Both the position numbers and the translations under genes were made by a program. Below are positions 47,301 to 58,599 of a stretch of DNA of 64,000 nucleotides, piece after piece. Below the pieces are notes generated by a model, which had not been told where the DNA came from, made no database searches, and was given only the letters and a program-made list of their open reading frames with translations. The stretch covers positions 73,505,999-73,569,998 of the forward strand of contig NC_086382.1 in the NCBI RefSeq assembly GCF_036588685.1, read 5' to 3'. The number at the start of each line of letters is the position of its first letter. Position 1 is the stretch's first letter. This DNA comes from Mytilus trossulus (lineage: Eukaryota > Mollusca > Bivalvia > Mytilida > Mytilidae).

Positions 47301-49436
47301 CAACGCAAACAGCGACTTGTATTGCTTCAAACAGTTAGTAACTTGATGTCTCTGCTTCTCGGTCAAATGGGAACTTGCTTCATTGACCAGCTTCTGCAGT
47401 TCGTTGTCCAATTTAGGAATTTTGTGTTCTTTACTGGTGTTTCCAGTCATGGTGATTACATCTTCTACTGGACTTATTTCTCCAACAATGGTTCCGGCTC
47501 GTATTGTTGTTACATTATTTGAAACATTTAGCAATCTAATTGGCACATGTTCTCGTGCTTCAACCAAGGTCTTTGCCAGTAAAGCGTTGTCCCTTTTTAC
47601 AAACTTCTCGCATGGCTCAATAATGCCTATCTGCAGTTTACTGGTTAACGTATCATAGTCATTAATCCTACCACGTGCAAAAGCTTCTGTTCCTGGTGGT
47701 ATACTGATATCCTCTGCGGCTGAAATTCTGTAACAGCCTATTTTGCCAGAAAACGCCATAGGATATGTGTTACTTTTGCATTGAAGGGTTTCCTGTTGTA
47801 AATCTATTTTACAATTATTCTTTTTCATAAAATCTAAACCCAGTATCCCGTCAATAGATATGTCGGCAACCAAAGCTTCGACTATAAACTTGTCTTGTCC
47901 AATCTCTATACAGAACATTCCCTTACCAGCTATGCTCAGCTCTGTTCCATTTGCTGAAATAATGACTTGGGTTATTGGTTCAAGTTCCGGTCGTTCCTTT
48001 TTCTGTATTCTGTAAAACAAAGCGTGCGAAACTAAAGTAACCGTGGCACCAGTGTCTATTAAAAACTTGGTAGGCTGGTTATGAATGGCGACGTCAATGT
48101 ACGCACCAGCTTCCATGTTTGAAGCATCTGTTCCCACGTTAATTTTTCTTCTTTCCATTCGCCTGTGTCGACTGTTGTAGTGTAAAGGCCGCACTGCTCC
48201 GTTTCCCCTACCATTGCTTCCATTGTAAGGCTTCTTATGAGCTCTACATTCATTTCTAAAATGTCCAAATCTTCCACAATTGTAGCACTGTATCTTGTCT
48301 TTCCATCCAGGCATATTGATATCGGAGTCTTTCCTTGTCATATCGCTTTTAAAATTATCAAGGTCCTTTTGGAGGGATTCAATTTTTGTTGAAAAGTCTT
48401 CCATCATTTTTAACATTTTATCGTAAGACTCATTTGGTTCAGTGCATGTGGCGCGCAAATGACCTCTGCCAGTGTCGTATTTTCTTTCAGCCTTGTAAAA
48501 AGCTTCTAATTCTACGGCAAGACATATTGTTTGATTGAGGTTTTCCGGTCTAGATTGTTTTATCCTTATTCTCATCTCTGAATCCACAAGAGAATCTAAA
48601 AATTGTTCCCTTGCTAAAGTTTCTCTAACCTCGCTTGGTGCGTTAGGATAAGCCTTGTTTACCAATCTTCTTATGGCCTGACCAAGCTCCGGCAAACTTT
48701 CACTAGCTTTTTGTCTTCTTTCTTTTAATTGTACTCGGTACAACTCGGTCTGGTTTGGAGGCGAAAATCTTTCTTGCAATGCTTTTATCAAGGTAGTATA
48801 ATCCATTCTTTTCTCAGTAGGTAGATCACTAAACACTCCTTGTGCTTGTCCTCTTAAAGCTGTTGCAAGGTACAGACCCTTCTCTTGGTCATCCCAGTTG
48901 TTGATCACCGCACAGGCATCAAAATGTGACTTAAAATCGCTCCATTCACTCGTTCCATCATAATTGGCAAGCTTAATTTCGCGCCGTGTCTTCCCGTGGC
49001 TAAGTTTGTCAGCGGAATTAGTGTTGCGGACTTGCTTGTTTTGGCGTAATTCCTCCCTCAGTATCGGTGATACATCTGGCATCGGCATTGCTTCAGTGCC
49101 TGCTTCTTTCTTTGTGGTGTGTGTCTTCTGCGTTGTCTTTTCTTTTGGCCGCGCTCCTTTGTCGTCCGTCTTTATAGTGGTAAATGGCCCATATAAACGC
49201 GGCACTTCGGGTGTTGGAACATTCCGATCTGTACCGATACTGGCACGATGCGTATCTTGCATGAAATCGCCGTGACGCGTTTGAATTATACCAGAGTCAC
49301 TTAAATCTTTTACTGGGATTTTTGGGGTAGAATATAAATTTGCACTTGGTCCCTGGCTCATTAAAGTCTGCATTCTATCGCTTAATTCTTCTTCTAACAA
49401 ACTTATTTGTTGCCCTAACTCATTATACTTGTCCAT
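44358..49436 (-). pseudogene. Gag-pol polyprotein of the gypsy element, one in-frame stop
   Basis: A single frame of 1,693 codons starts MDKYNELGQQ. Gag occupies about residues 1-380 and ends with a CCHC knuckle, CYNCGRFGHFRNEC (384-397). The aspartic protease has DTG at 461-463. RT follows (FSTLDLCSGYWQ, then YLDD at about 886-889), then RNase H (LDTDASQSAIGAVLSQ). Integrase has an HHCC module (about 1270-1320), a DDE core with HSDQGRQFES, and a GPF-type C-terminal module. A TAA at 47126-47124, codon 771, falls in the N-terminal part of RT, just after EGPW. Homology continues in the same frame on both sides, so it is a point nonsense change, not a frameshift. There is no frame change between gag and pol. 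It supplies particle, protease, RT and integrase functions in intact relatives. Confidence 0.93.
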
Positions 49437-49474
49437 CTTTAATATTTTATTTTAAATATATCCAGAGCCTTGCT

Positions 49475-49494
49475 GTATCCCACCGCTGCCACCA
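49475..49494 (-). other. Candidate primer-binding site
   Basis: On the minus strand TGGTGGCAGCGGTGGGATAC lies six bases inside the 5' LTR. TGG at its start fits the CCA end of a tRNA primer, and GGTGGGAT resembles the T-arm region of several tRNAs. I cannot name the tRNA with confidence (possibly Leu). Confidence 0.6.
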
Positions 49495-49500
49495 AAAATA

Positions 49501-50525
49501 TGTCACGTACCGGGGGTACGCAACTGCGTAACTCTGGGTTTCGTACCAGAGTCGTTTCTCTGGATACAGTCAAGGCTCAAGAATTGGTAGCGTTATTTTA
49601 TCAACTGAATATTCGGATTCCCTTTATTGGTGTTGGGCGTCAAAATGGGTATCAGACGATAAATGCCAAGGAGGATTTAATATATTGATATACTTTTGCT
49701 TAGCCAGTGCTTTCTAACTTTCTAAAAGCAACGAATTATTAATATACTGAGCCAGTGCTTTCTAACTTTCTAAAAGCAACGAATTATTAATATACTGAGC
49801 CAGTGCTTTACTTGTAGCCACTGCTTTATATCTACTTTATTTGGGCCAGTGCGTGTGTTGGACTGTTTGGTCACTTCTTTGCTCTTATTCAATGCTTCTC
49901 TCTGCAGCCACTGCTTCTTCAGCAGCTATACTTATTTACTCACTTGGCTCCTTACTCAGGACCACTGGAAATGCTTTATTTTGTATACCGCCAATGCTTC
50001 TTTCTGAAGCCACTGCTTCTTCAGCAGCAATACTGAATTAATCAATTGGCTCCTTATTCAGGACCACTGCTTATAATTCTTATTCAGAACTATAGATTAA
50101 TCTCACCTTTCTTCTTCTCTTGTATCCAACTGCTCGGCTTGAATTCTAAACCCAGAACAATGTGAACTTTGAAAACCTTGGTATATATAGTAAATTGTAG
50201 ACTCGTCCATACAATAGACTATTCCAAAAACGACTTTATCACTAAAACGTTTTACAACACCTAAGCATATATGATATAACAAAGCACTATTGTGACGGTT
50301 ATATACTTTGTAACAACTGATCATGATCGTGGGAATTCTGGATTTATAGGTCAATTCCTGACCCCAAAACAATTACTACTCACCCAGTAAAATGTAAACA
50401 AATCGAAAGTGAAAGTAAAACAATGTGTAAATAAATGAAGGGAATGAATGATATTTCTTTCTGTTGGACTTTACAATCGGATTATAAAATAAGCAACAAC
50501 CAGGTAAGTTTGCGAATTCATCACA
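49501..50525 (-). repeat. 5' LTR of the gypsy element
   Basis: It is collinear with 41565-42589 at a constant offset of 7,936 bases, including the 48-bp internal direct repeat (49703-49750 and 49751-49798). On the minus strand it would hold the promoter and the start of the genomic RNA. TTATTTTATAATCC (about 50477-50490) is a weak TATA-like string. Confidence 0.97.
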
Positions 50526-50998
50526 ATAGTAATACACAGGGCAGATGATTACTTTTATGATGTCTGCGTGCCGGTACCGTGAGTAAATTTTGTTATATAA
50601 AATTACAATATACGCTGCATGTATTTTATTGACTTATTTTAATTCATGGTGAAATTATTTCGGATAAAGTTGTATGTAAATTTAAAATTCATAAAAAGTA
50701 GTTGTATCTACAGATTACCTATTAAGGTAATTCATTTGAAATTTGCTTCTTTATAACTCACTGGAATAATGAATACTCTTTTTAAAAATAAAATAGAGAA
50801 TTGAAACTCTTAAGATACTTTGAAAATAGTAAACATATAGGATTTGAAAAGAGAATACATGAAACTAAATATATAATATCTAACAAATTATAAACCTGAA
50901 AGAAGAAGAAAAAATGACATTCAGCATACTTTACTGCATGTTTATTGTCTATCAAGATGAGTTTAAACAACAGTAAATTAGTTTAAAGTTTTTATTGT

Positions 50999-52306
50999 TT
51001 ACATTTTGCGGAGAGCCGATTTTACTCCCTCCAAGATAATATTGTTTTTTCTTGAACCTATCTTTGCTGTACCAGATGGAGGTGTACGTGAGGAAATGAT
51101 AGTTATGTTGTGTGCATCTATTTCTTTTAAATAGTCAAGTATCCTTGATCCAATTCCGTAGTCTCTGTCGTCATCGTACCCGTCGTGTGTATGTCCGTCT
51201 TTGTCTGTAAACCGATATACCAATGTGTTGTATGTACATGCAGATACTGGGCCCTGCATTATTTGTCGGGCAGCTTCACGAACTTCTCCGTATGTTGTGG
51301 TGACAGCAGCTGTGACACAATAAGTATGACCATTGTCACTAACTTCATTAGAACTAGTTTGCTCAAATGTACCAAATTTAGACTTGTTACTGGCATCAAA
51401 AATAGCTAAAGCTTTTGGTGTTGACACTTTTTCCACATATTTAGATCCACTTTTGATGAAGAATAAACTGTTTCCTTTAATTTTTGTGCCTACATCTACT
51501 TCTTTGTACTCCTTTTGTTTTTGTACTAGTCTTTTTCTGTTTTCACGCATATCGTCTGGAAACTGTGGAGTTATGTATATGCCATTTAGTAACTCTTTGT
51601 TTTGTTTGCCTATTGTTCGTGCAGTGTTTATGACATGCTCCCGGTCATTGTAGTCATGGAATTTAACAACTATAGGACGGGTGCTCTTTTTATTTGTCTG
51701 GGTCCCTATTCTGTGGGCTCGGTCAATTTTAATATTTTCAGTTATTTTCAAAACATTTTTGAAAATCAATTTTAATTCCGCTATTACGTTTTCGTCATTT
51801 CGTTCATGAACCCCTATTACTATAGCATTTTCCCTCATGCTGCGTTCAACCAGGTTTGCTATTTGACTTTGTTGACAATCGAGTCTAGTTTCTAAATGTA
51901 CCACGTATGACTTCATTAGATTTAATTCCGTTGTCAGTTTTGTATTTTGATTTCTGACTTCGGCTATCATAGTTGTTTGGTCTTCAGTTTCTGTTGCCAC
52001 AACTTGAAGTCTGTCTTCAATGCCATCTTTGGCGTATATGTCACTTTTAATACCATGTATTTCTTCATTTTGGTTTTCAAATTTTATTATAAGACTGTTT
52101 AATGTTTGTTGTATGCCTACTATGCCACTTAGACGTTTGTTGTTGAATGTTTGATCCTCAGAGTATTCACCGAGGTTTTGTTCGAGTGAGCTCTCTGTCT
52201 CCGTCATGTTAGTATCCGCCATTTTTATACCTGTGGTTTGTTTACTATTAAAAGTTTCTGTCTCTATTTCTCTTTCACGCTTACGAGTATTTTGTTTTTC
52301 ACTCAT
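50999..52306 (-). CDS. LINE ORF1 protein with C-terminal IMPACT-like domain, 435 aa
   Basis: The ORF is open from MSEKQNTRKR to ALRKM. Residues 60-155 are predicted coiled coil. Residues 158-235 fit the RRM of L1 ORF1 proteins (MRENAIVIGVHE, RAHRIG, RPIVVKFHDYNDRE), and 240-290 the L1 C-terminal domain (GIYITPQFPDDMRENR). Such proteins bind LINE RNA as trimers. Residues 327-433 are extra: CTYNTLVYRF (357-366), YDDDRDYGIGSRILDYL (377-393), HNITIISSR and IGSRKNNIILEGVKSAL. These match in order the THN..AYR, DDDGE..AG.RLL, V.VVVSR and G..RF landmarks of the IMPACT/UPF0029 family. This reading is by eye. The ORF lies upstream of ORF2 on the same strand, separated by a spacer that now holds two other elements. 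A second possible start is Met29. Confidence 0.85.
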   Translation of the reverse strand: MSEKQNTRKREREIETETFNSKQTTGIKMADTNMTETESSLEQNLGEYSEDQTFNNKRLSGIVGIQQTLNSLIIKFENQNEEIHGIKSDIYAKDGIEDRLQVVATETEDQTTMIAEVRNQNTKLTTELNLMKSYVVHLETRLDCQQSQIANLVERSMRENAIVIGVHERNDENVIAELKLIFKNVLKITENIKIDRAHRIGTQTNKKSTRPIVVKFHDYNDREHVINTARTIGKQNKELLNGIYITPQFPDDMRENRKRLVQKQKEYKEVDVGTKIKGNSLFFIKSGSKYVEKVSTPKALAIFDASNKSKFGTFEQTSSNEVSDNGHTYCVTAAVTTTYGEVREAARQIMQGPVSACTYNTLVYRFTDKDGHTHDGYDDDRDYGIGSRILDYLKEIDAHNITIISSRTPPSGTAKIGSRKNNIILEGVKSALRKM

Positions 52307-53689
52307 TACCTTTATTCATTACTATCAAAGTAAGTATGTTATGTGTTGGTTTCAGAAAAATTCACTGTTTCACCATGTTTAAGTTGAAAATATCAGGCAG
52401 GTCGAGCAGAGAGAAAAAAAACTCAACCATTCATTTCCAAGGGCAGATAAGGCCATTAATTATATTTGTGTGCATAAATAAAATCGTATGTTTTTCTTCG
52501 AAAGAACCGTATGTATGATAAAAAATATTTTGAACATAACATATCGGTTGCATTTAGATGACAACATGCGTTCCAAACTATCTCCGACTTTTATCATATT
52601 TTATATCTGTTAATTGGACGGCTCAAGTCTGACAATAAATAATAACAGAATGAAATAAATCAGAAAAAATATAATAGGAGTTTGCACGGCAAAAGACCCC
52701 CCCCCCCAAAAAAAAAACCAAAAACCAAAACAAACCCCAACTTTTTTTCATCTTTCCTATTTCATTTCGAACGCACCATTCACGTACCAGTGATACAGTA
52801 GATGAACTATTAGACCTCTCAGCCACCCATGCAGACCCCATATAAGATAATATAACTGTTAAACGATAGATTTTTTCTTTCTTTTTTTTGTACCTCAAAT
52901 GTAAATTTTAAACATTCTCCTGCTGTACATCACGAAATATTAAAAAGACGTATTTTTTACACCAGCAATGATACAATTTTCGTCCAATCATTTATTACAT
53001 AGCCCAACATTGGGAAAGCTGTCACCATAATTTAGGATCATCGATGTCAAATGCTATCAAATAGAAAGTATACCTACTGGGTAGGACACATGTAAGATAT
53101 GCCTGTGATTTTGAGTTATGTCCCTTCAACTATGAACGAACTAAGATGACTGTAGTAATCAGAAGGTAAATATTTATGCTAGTTCATTTAAGCAAAAGTA
53201 GTTGATCGCTTTTTTTTATTTAATAATTCGCTTTAAAAAAGATACAATTAGATGCATAATCTTTTTATTAGTTGCTAGTGGCTTTGAACGAGCTGTCAGT
53301 AACTGCGAGTACTCTCAGATATGTACTTACTGTCTTCTTGGTGTTTGGATATACAAGTACTCGGTCACGTCCACTCTGTGTTTTTGTTAGATGATGTATT
53401 TATATTTGTATCCCTCTGATTAGTTAATATATATACAAAGATTTGGTATAAACTCTTCATCCAAGTCACAATTTATTAAAGTAACCCGTTTCGAATTTTT
53501 CAACTGATTTTTATAGTTCGTTCATATGTTGTACTTTAACACAACTGTCCCAGGTTAGGGGAGGGTTGGGATCCTGCTAACATGCTAAACCCTACCACGG
53601 TATGTACTATGTATGTGTATGTCTAAAATCAGAAGCATGTAATTCAGTTGTTGTTGTTTGATGATGTATTAAATTTTCGTTTTTTGTTC

Positions 53690-53885
53690 ATTTTTTGTAC
53701 ATAAATTAGGCCGTTAGTCATTGTGTTTGAATTGTTTTTAGGGGCCTTTTTTAGCTGACTATGCGGTATGGACTGTGATCATTGTTAAAGGCAGTACAGT
53801 GCCCAAAATTTATAAATTTCTGTGTCACTTGGTCGCCTGTGGAGAGTTGTCCCGTTGACAATCATACCAAATCTTCTTTTTTTAG
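53690..53885 (-). repeat. R3 dispersed repeat
   Basis: Ordered blocks GGGGCCTTTTTTAGCTGACT, ATGCGGTATGGACT, AAAGGCAGTACAGTG and GAGTTGTCCCGTTGACAATC match the reverse of the copy at 15.93-16.11 kb with moderate divergence. Confidence 0.6.
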
Positions 53886-54464
53886 ATACACATTAAGGTG
53901 AGGAAAAAAAACTGAGGGAATTATTTGAACTCCAGAAAGGAGCCAGATCGGGTGCTTCACACACGGTACGCGTACCCTGCTATGCACACTCAGTCAAAAT
54001 GATACAACTGGGATCGGTCATTCAAAATAAGACGACTATACATAAAAGCTCTATCTCTATACCAATGTAACTTGGTTTGTTTAGAAATGACGATACAAAA
54101 CCAGGGGATGAGTAGGTATGTGAGTAGGGTAAGCAGACAACGCTCTTCATTTGGCACTCGTTGCGTTACGTATGGTACGTACACAATCGGTGATATGTCC
54201 TTTCATGATCTTTTTGGATAGAAAAATGATGCATACGATGAAGCTTTTGAACTAAGAGTTCAAAGTGGTGAAATTTATGAAAAAAATACGAACGCCATCA
54301 AGAGTTGGTCGAACGTTATGGAATATCTATTTCACAGATGACGAATAATACGTGACCACAATAACTACATACTTTCCCCGATTGCGACATACTGAAATGG
54401 TAAAATGAAAAAATTTAAAACCAAGTGTAAGGAAAAAACTCATCATTCATGCCAGGACTAAACT

Positions 54465-54730
54465 TAGTATATACACCAGACGCACGTTTCGTCTTTAAAA
54501 GATTCACCAGTGACGCTCGAATCCAAACAAGTTGAAAAGGCCAAATAAAGTACGAAATTGAAGAGCATTGAGGAAAAATATTCCTAAAAGTTTTGCAAAA
54601 TACAGATAAGGTCATCTAGGCCTGAGGTAGAAAAGCCTCAGCATTTTAAAAAATTAAAAAATGTGTGAATAGAAAACTTATAAATATAACCGTATTAATG
54701 ACAATTCATGTCAGCACAAAAAGTGCTGAG
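54465..54730 (+). repeat. R2 dispersed repeat, diverged copy
   Basis: It has CACCAGACGCACGTTTCGTC, then CACCAGTGACGCTCGAATCC and AATTGAAGAGCATTGAGGAA, collinear with 2919-3205 but more diverged. Confidence 0.65.
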
Positions 54731-54794
54731 TACTGGTCTTGTGATACTTTCTGGGAAATAAATATCCACCAGCAGTGGTATCGAAATTTCAGAA

Positions 54795-55100
54795 CGGATA
54801 GTCCCTAATCAAATGGCAAAATCAAAAACCCAAAGACATCAAACAAATGGATAATAAATGTCATCTTCCTGACTTTGCAAAGTCATTGTTTATAAAGAAA
54901 ATCGCGTATTAAACTTAGTTTTATAGCTAGCTGAACCTCACAATTGTATAATATTTGCATAAGATTCCATTATATTGAGAACAATGTGTGAACAAAGCAA
55001 ACATACATAATTGGTATATTGTCAAAAACAGTTACACAACAGTCCACATTGTGTATGAAAATAAGAAAATATGTCAACAATGAAAGTTAAAAAGGCATAC
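54795..55100 (+). repeat. R5 dispersed repeat
   Basis: Blocks AATCAAATGGCAAAATCAAA, CATCAAACAAATGGATAATA, and TATAGCTAGCTGAACCTC match, in order, the copies at 7.3, 33.97 and 58.6 kb. Confidence 0.65.
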
Positions 55101-55542
55101 AGACAAAGCATATTAACAAAAACGAAAAACAAGACTACCAAAATGTGTCACAGAACCAAAACACAATGACGGGATGTAACAGAATCGAGTCGTGTCGAAT
55201 AGATATTTCCAAAATTAGATTAATCAGTAAAAAAAGGCAACAGTAGTATACCGCTGTTATACATAAAAGTAATAAAAGTTAATAAAACAACATAATAGAA
55301 CACTATGTCACGTTAATCTTATTATAATTGCCACCCTGGATGTACTTACATCAGTGACAGGACAATAAAATTCGGAATTGTTTTTGATAAAAGTGATTCC
55401 TAAATCTTGCATAACAGCGCAATTTTTTGTTATACTCAAAACTCCTATCCTTAATTTTTGTCTAGCCTTCGACTCTTGTCGAAAAAGCGAGACATAGCGA
55501 TCCTTCATTCCGTTGTCGTCGTCTTCGGCTGTGTCCACAAAT

Positions 55543-56060
55543 ATTCATTCTGTGGTTTAAGTTTTTGAATTGTTTTATAACCTTCTTGAACTAACCTAGA
55601 TTTGTACCAAACTTGGACAGGAGCTTGTTTATGATTATAAGATAGTATCCAGTACTTTTATTTGTAAAATTATCTGGTTTTGTCTGAATTTTACTTATTA
55701 ATAGACTTAGTTTTTCTGCCAAGAAACATTACATTCACTCTGTGGTTAAAGTTTTAAAATGAAATAATGTTTTTTTTTTTAAATATTTTGGATTTGTACC
55801 AAACGAAAGCTTATTTATGATCAAAAGCTAGTATCAAGGAAGAACATTTTATTAAAATTTTTACCTGTTTTTTCGTATGTTACTTATAAACGGCCGTCGT
55901 TTTACTTCCAGATACCATAACATACATCCGGCAGTTTTTTGAAGAAAAAAAAAACGTTTATTAGATTCTTACATCTTTACATAAATTAAACTATCCTAGT
56001 TATTTACCAAACATGGACAGAAGCTTCTTACAAACAAAAGATATTATTGAGAGTAATATA
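55543..56060 (+). repeat. Three diverged ~200-bp direct repeats
   Basis: Units begin near 55543, 55733 and about 55960. Each has TTCATTCTGTGGTTTAAG or a relative, then GATTTGTACCAAACTTGGAC or a relative, then ..TTTATGATTATAAGATAGTA or a relative. The third is the least conserved. It is probably an old tandem repeat; no coding capacity. Confidence 0.55.
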
Positions 56061-57709
56061 ATTTAACCCGTATTTCTGATGAGCCTGTGATAAACAGCAA
56101 AAATATACGACACTGGGTTCTGCAGAACCCTTACGATTTTTTTTAAATATTATACTTGCCCCTTTACACCAGATGGTAGCTCCCTAATAAAAGATACAAC
56201 AAAGCATAGATAGTAGTGGAGAAAAACAATTAAAACATCATTCATTTCATTTTTCAATTACTTTTATCCACATTTGCCTGTAAATATAAAAAAAAAACAG
56301 TTTCCCGCCACGTATAAAATGAATACACAACTAACGCTTACATAAGGATTATTTAAAAGGACGCGAATAAATGATCATATATCCATGTGAATGTATACTG
56401 TCGAAATTGCAAGAACTTAGATTCCATTGAACGTCTTTGTCATATTGTTTCTTATCAAAAGATACTACATAAAGAATATTTCTTAATTTATCTTTTTCAA
56501 CAACAGCATTGCTCGCTGTTAACAATTACTCCACTGACACAGCTATCTCAGTGAAGGTCCCTGTTTCATTAGTAACAGAAATTCAGGGATTCTTCAGGTA
56601 GTAAACTGCATATTGTTAGTTGCTTACAAAATATTATGAATATTACATCAATAGATGAATAATGCTAATCCAGCTATATAAAAGTATTTATATCATCTGG
56701 CGTTATTTTCGGAATTTCATAGTTCATCCGAGTTTGGGATGACTTTTATCAGTTTCCATGTGTTTCCGGATAAAGATTTTTTTCAATCAATATTGAAAAA
56801 GATCTATATCATTATTCAGATAAGACAGCTATTATTTGAAAGAATAATAGTCGTACGGTAATCAAAGATCAACTATGCTTTTTTGTAATGTATATGCCTC
56901 GAACCAGATGATAATATAAATATTGTAATAAACGTCTATCAAGCATCATAAATAAATACAAAATTAGATAATAAATTAATTAAGACATAATGATAACATT
57001 ACTAACCATGTTATCAGTTCAAACAATTCAAATATTCGTAAATATTTCCCCTAATATTCCCTTTCTTTCATGGTTAAAAAAAATGTTTTGTAGAACGAGC
57101 TTATTTCTAAGCTCACTTTTAAACACTGAGAATACATTTATATTCTTTGTTCTAAACTCTAACAAACAGTGTATTTTGTGAATTGAACAAATAATAATTG
57201 TAAGAAAAAAATTAATCTCATAATATTCTATATCATTTATTTTGGAACCCCAAATCAAATGTTTTAGTGTTAAAATGTGTTTTCCAAGTTTAACTTTTTC
57301 TAAAAATAGATTAAATTTTTTTGAACAATTTTTTTTTTGAACAATAGATTAAATATGTCTTTCCAAAATTTATCAAGAAAGTGGCATGTAGTGAAAAAGT
57401 GTTCATAATCTTCTGTAATACAGAATATTGATACGATGATACATTGAAGATATCAGTCTTGTAAAGGTGAACAACAGACGCTCACCATCTTCAAAGCCTC
57501 CCGTAGCAATGTTAAAATAGAAGGATTTGAAATAAGCTACGGTTTACATAAATACCTTGGTTGGTATGTTTATGGTTCTTGTGATAATCTATCATTACTG
57601 AATTTATTGTCATTTTTGCACATAAACTAAATAAAGCTTATGGCTCATACATATATGTATTTGAGTAGAATGAATATACTTCTGTTACTAGCGAGGAACA
57701 ATCACTTAG

Positions 57710-57945
57710 TCACCAGTTCCAAAAGTTAGGAGTAAAGTGAAAACATTTACACTTATGATTCCGATAACAAGCAATAGCAACGCTATAACAAACACTATAG
57801 TATTTTCCATTTATAAGACAGAGATTTCTCTGTAATGTCCCGAACATTTTTTTGTGAGAATGTGTCTACTTTCAGGACCAAACTCAATATCACATTTTAA
57901 AATTTGGATAACACATGTGAATAGAATAAAACACACAAGCTTCAT
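57710..57945 (-). pseudogene. Frameshifted copy of the small secreted cysteine-bearing gene
   Basis: On the minus strand ATG at 57945 opens MKLVCFILFTCVIQILKC, a clear signal peptide, nearly identical in layout to the gene at 62755-62531. A one-base deletion around codon 42 shifts the frame, so translation stops soon after. The original frame, judged from alignment with the other copy, resumes beyond it and reaches a TGA at 57712-57710. Aligned positions hold six mature cysteines (equivalents of 34, 43, 53, 60, 66 and 68). The other copy has Tyr and Asn at 34 and 53. A TATA-like string lies at about 57998-58012, as in the other copy. It could also be read as a sequencing error. Confidence 0.7.
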
Positions 57946-58599
57946 TTTTTCGAACGAACAACGTCAATAGTTCGACAAACATGAATCTTTGCAATTTAGT
58001 ATTTATATGAAATATTTAATAATTTGATCATGTTGATACCAATTAGCCTTATATATTGAGAAAAAAACACAACAAGTGAGTAATGAGAAAATTTAACAAA
58101 AGCGAAGGTGTATAACAAAATGTTTTTCACAAATTATATATTCAATATATATTTTGCGTTATTAATATATGCATTTTTTGGAAAGTATCAACAATTAATA
58201 CGTTAAATGAGTTCAATTCAATTCCATCTGTCCTTTTGTAATGAGATTTGCACATTTATGGATATGAATATACAACCCGCGTTAATTCAATAGGGAGAAC
58301 GTTGAAATTGATGACGGATAACTGTGTATTAATCGTGGGTGATTTATTGTCTAGCAGATATGAAAAAAGATTTTGACTTCATTTTTCTCCGACCCGCATG
58401 GTAAACGTCTGTGTAATTAAGTTTCTAAACTTTTCCCCTGAATTATATTTTTTTCTCTGAAATACTCACACAGTTTAGTATTGAAGTTCATTAATACTAC
58501 GTAATCATGTAACAAGATAACCTAATATGCACCGGATAAAAAAAACAAAATTAATATTGGAACAAAGTAAAATAACAAAAATACCGAACTCCATACAAA

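Larger units (their letters stand above)
41565..50525 (-). mobile_element. Ty3/gypsy LTR retrotransposon with an extra zinc-finger ORF
   Basis: Two 1,025-bp LTRs (41565-42589 and 49501-50525) start TGT and end ACA, and are flanked by ATAG at 41561-41564 and 50526-50529. I find only two differences between them by eye, so the insertion is young. On the minus strand the order is 5' LTR, primer-binding site, gag-pol in one frame (49436-44358), a zinc-finger ORF (44220-43444), about 850 non-coding bases and the 3' LTR. Pol order is protease, RT, RNase H, integrase, as in Ty3/gypsy. One in-frame TAA interrupts pol. It inserted into the inter-ORF spacer of the LINE. Confidence 0.97.
35232..52453 (-). 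mobile_element. Full-length L1/Tx1-like LINE, split by two later insertions
   Basis: Target duplications of CATTAATTATAT lie at 35220-35231 and 52454-52465. Read on the minus strand the element runs from a short 5' leader (52453-52307) through ORF1 (52306-50999), a spacer, ORF2 (39253-35468) and a 3' tail ending in an A-rich AATAAAAAATAAAAAAAA (about 35232-35250). Removing the gypsy element and the truncated LINE, each with one target duplication, leaves about 6.65 kb, a normal size for an L1-type element. The empty site is supported by a paralogous sequence at about 61.13-61.20 kb that runs straight through this position. ORF1 and ORF2 are both open. That they belong to one element is inferred from order, strand and the shared target duplication. 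Confidence 0.85.
52466..57709. other. Downstream flank (block A), no gene recognised
   Basis: This continues the Ras-like gene's 3' flank after the LINE. Parts (52466-52930 and about 56340-58060) are homologous to block B at 60.84-62.87 kb; the middle holds repeats not in B. The open frame at 55308-55538 (minus) begins MDTAEDDDNG and resembles nothing I know. A C-rich/A-rich run at about 52700-52740 has a counterpart at about 61405-61440. Confidence 0.6.

Noticed and set aside
55308-55538. 76-aa minus-strand protein MDTAEDDDNG...
   Set aside because: No recognisable family; sits between dispersed repeats, so it could be a decayed repeat-encoded piece; evidence too thin.
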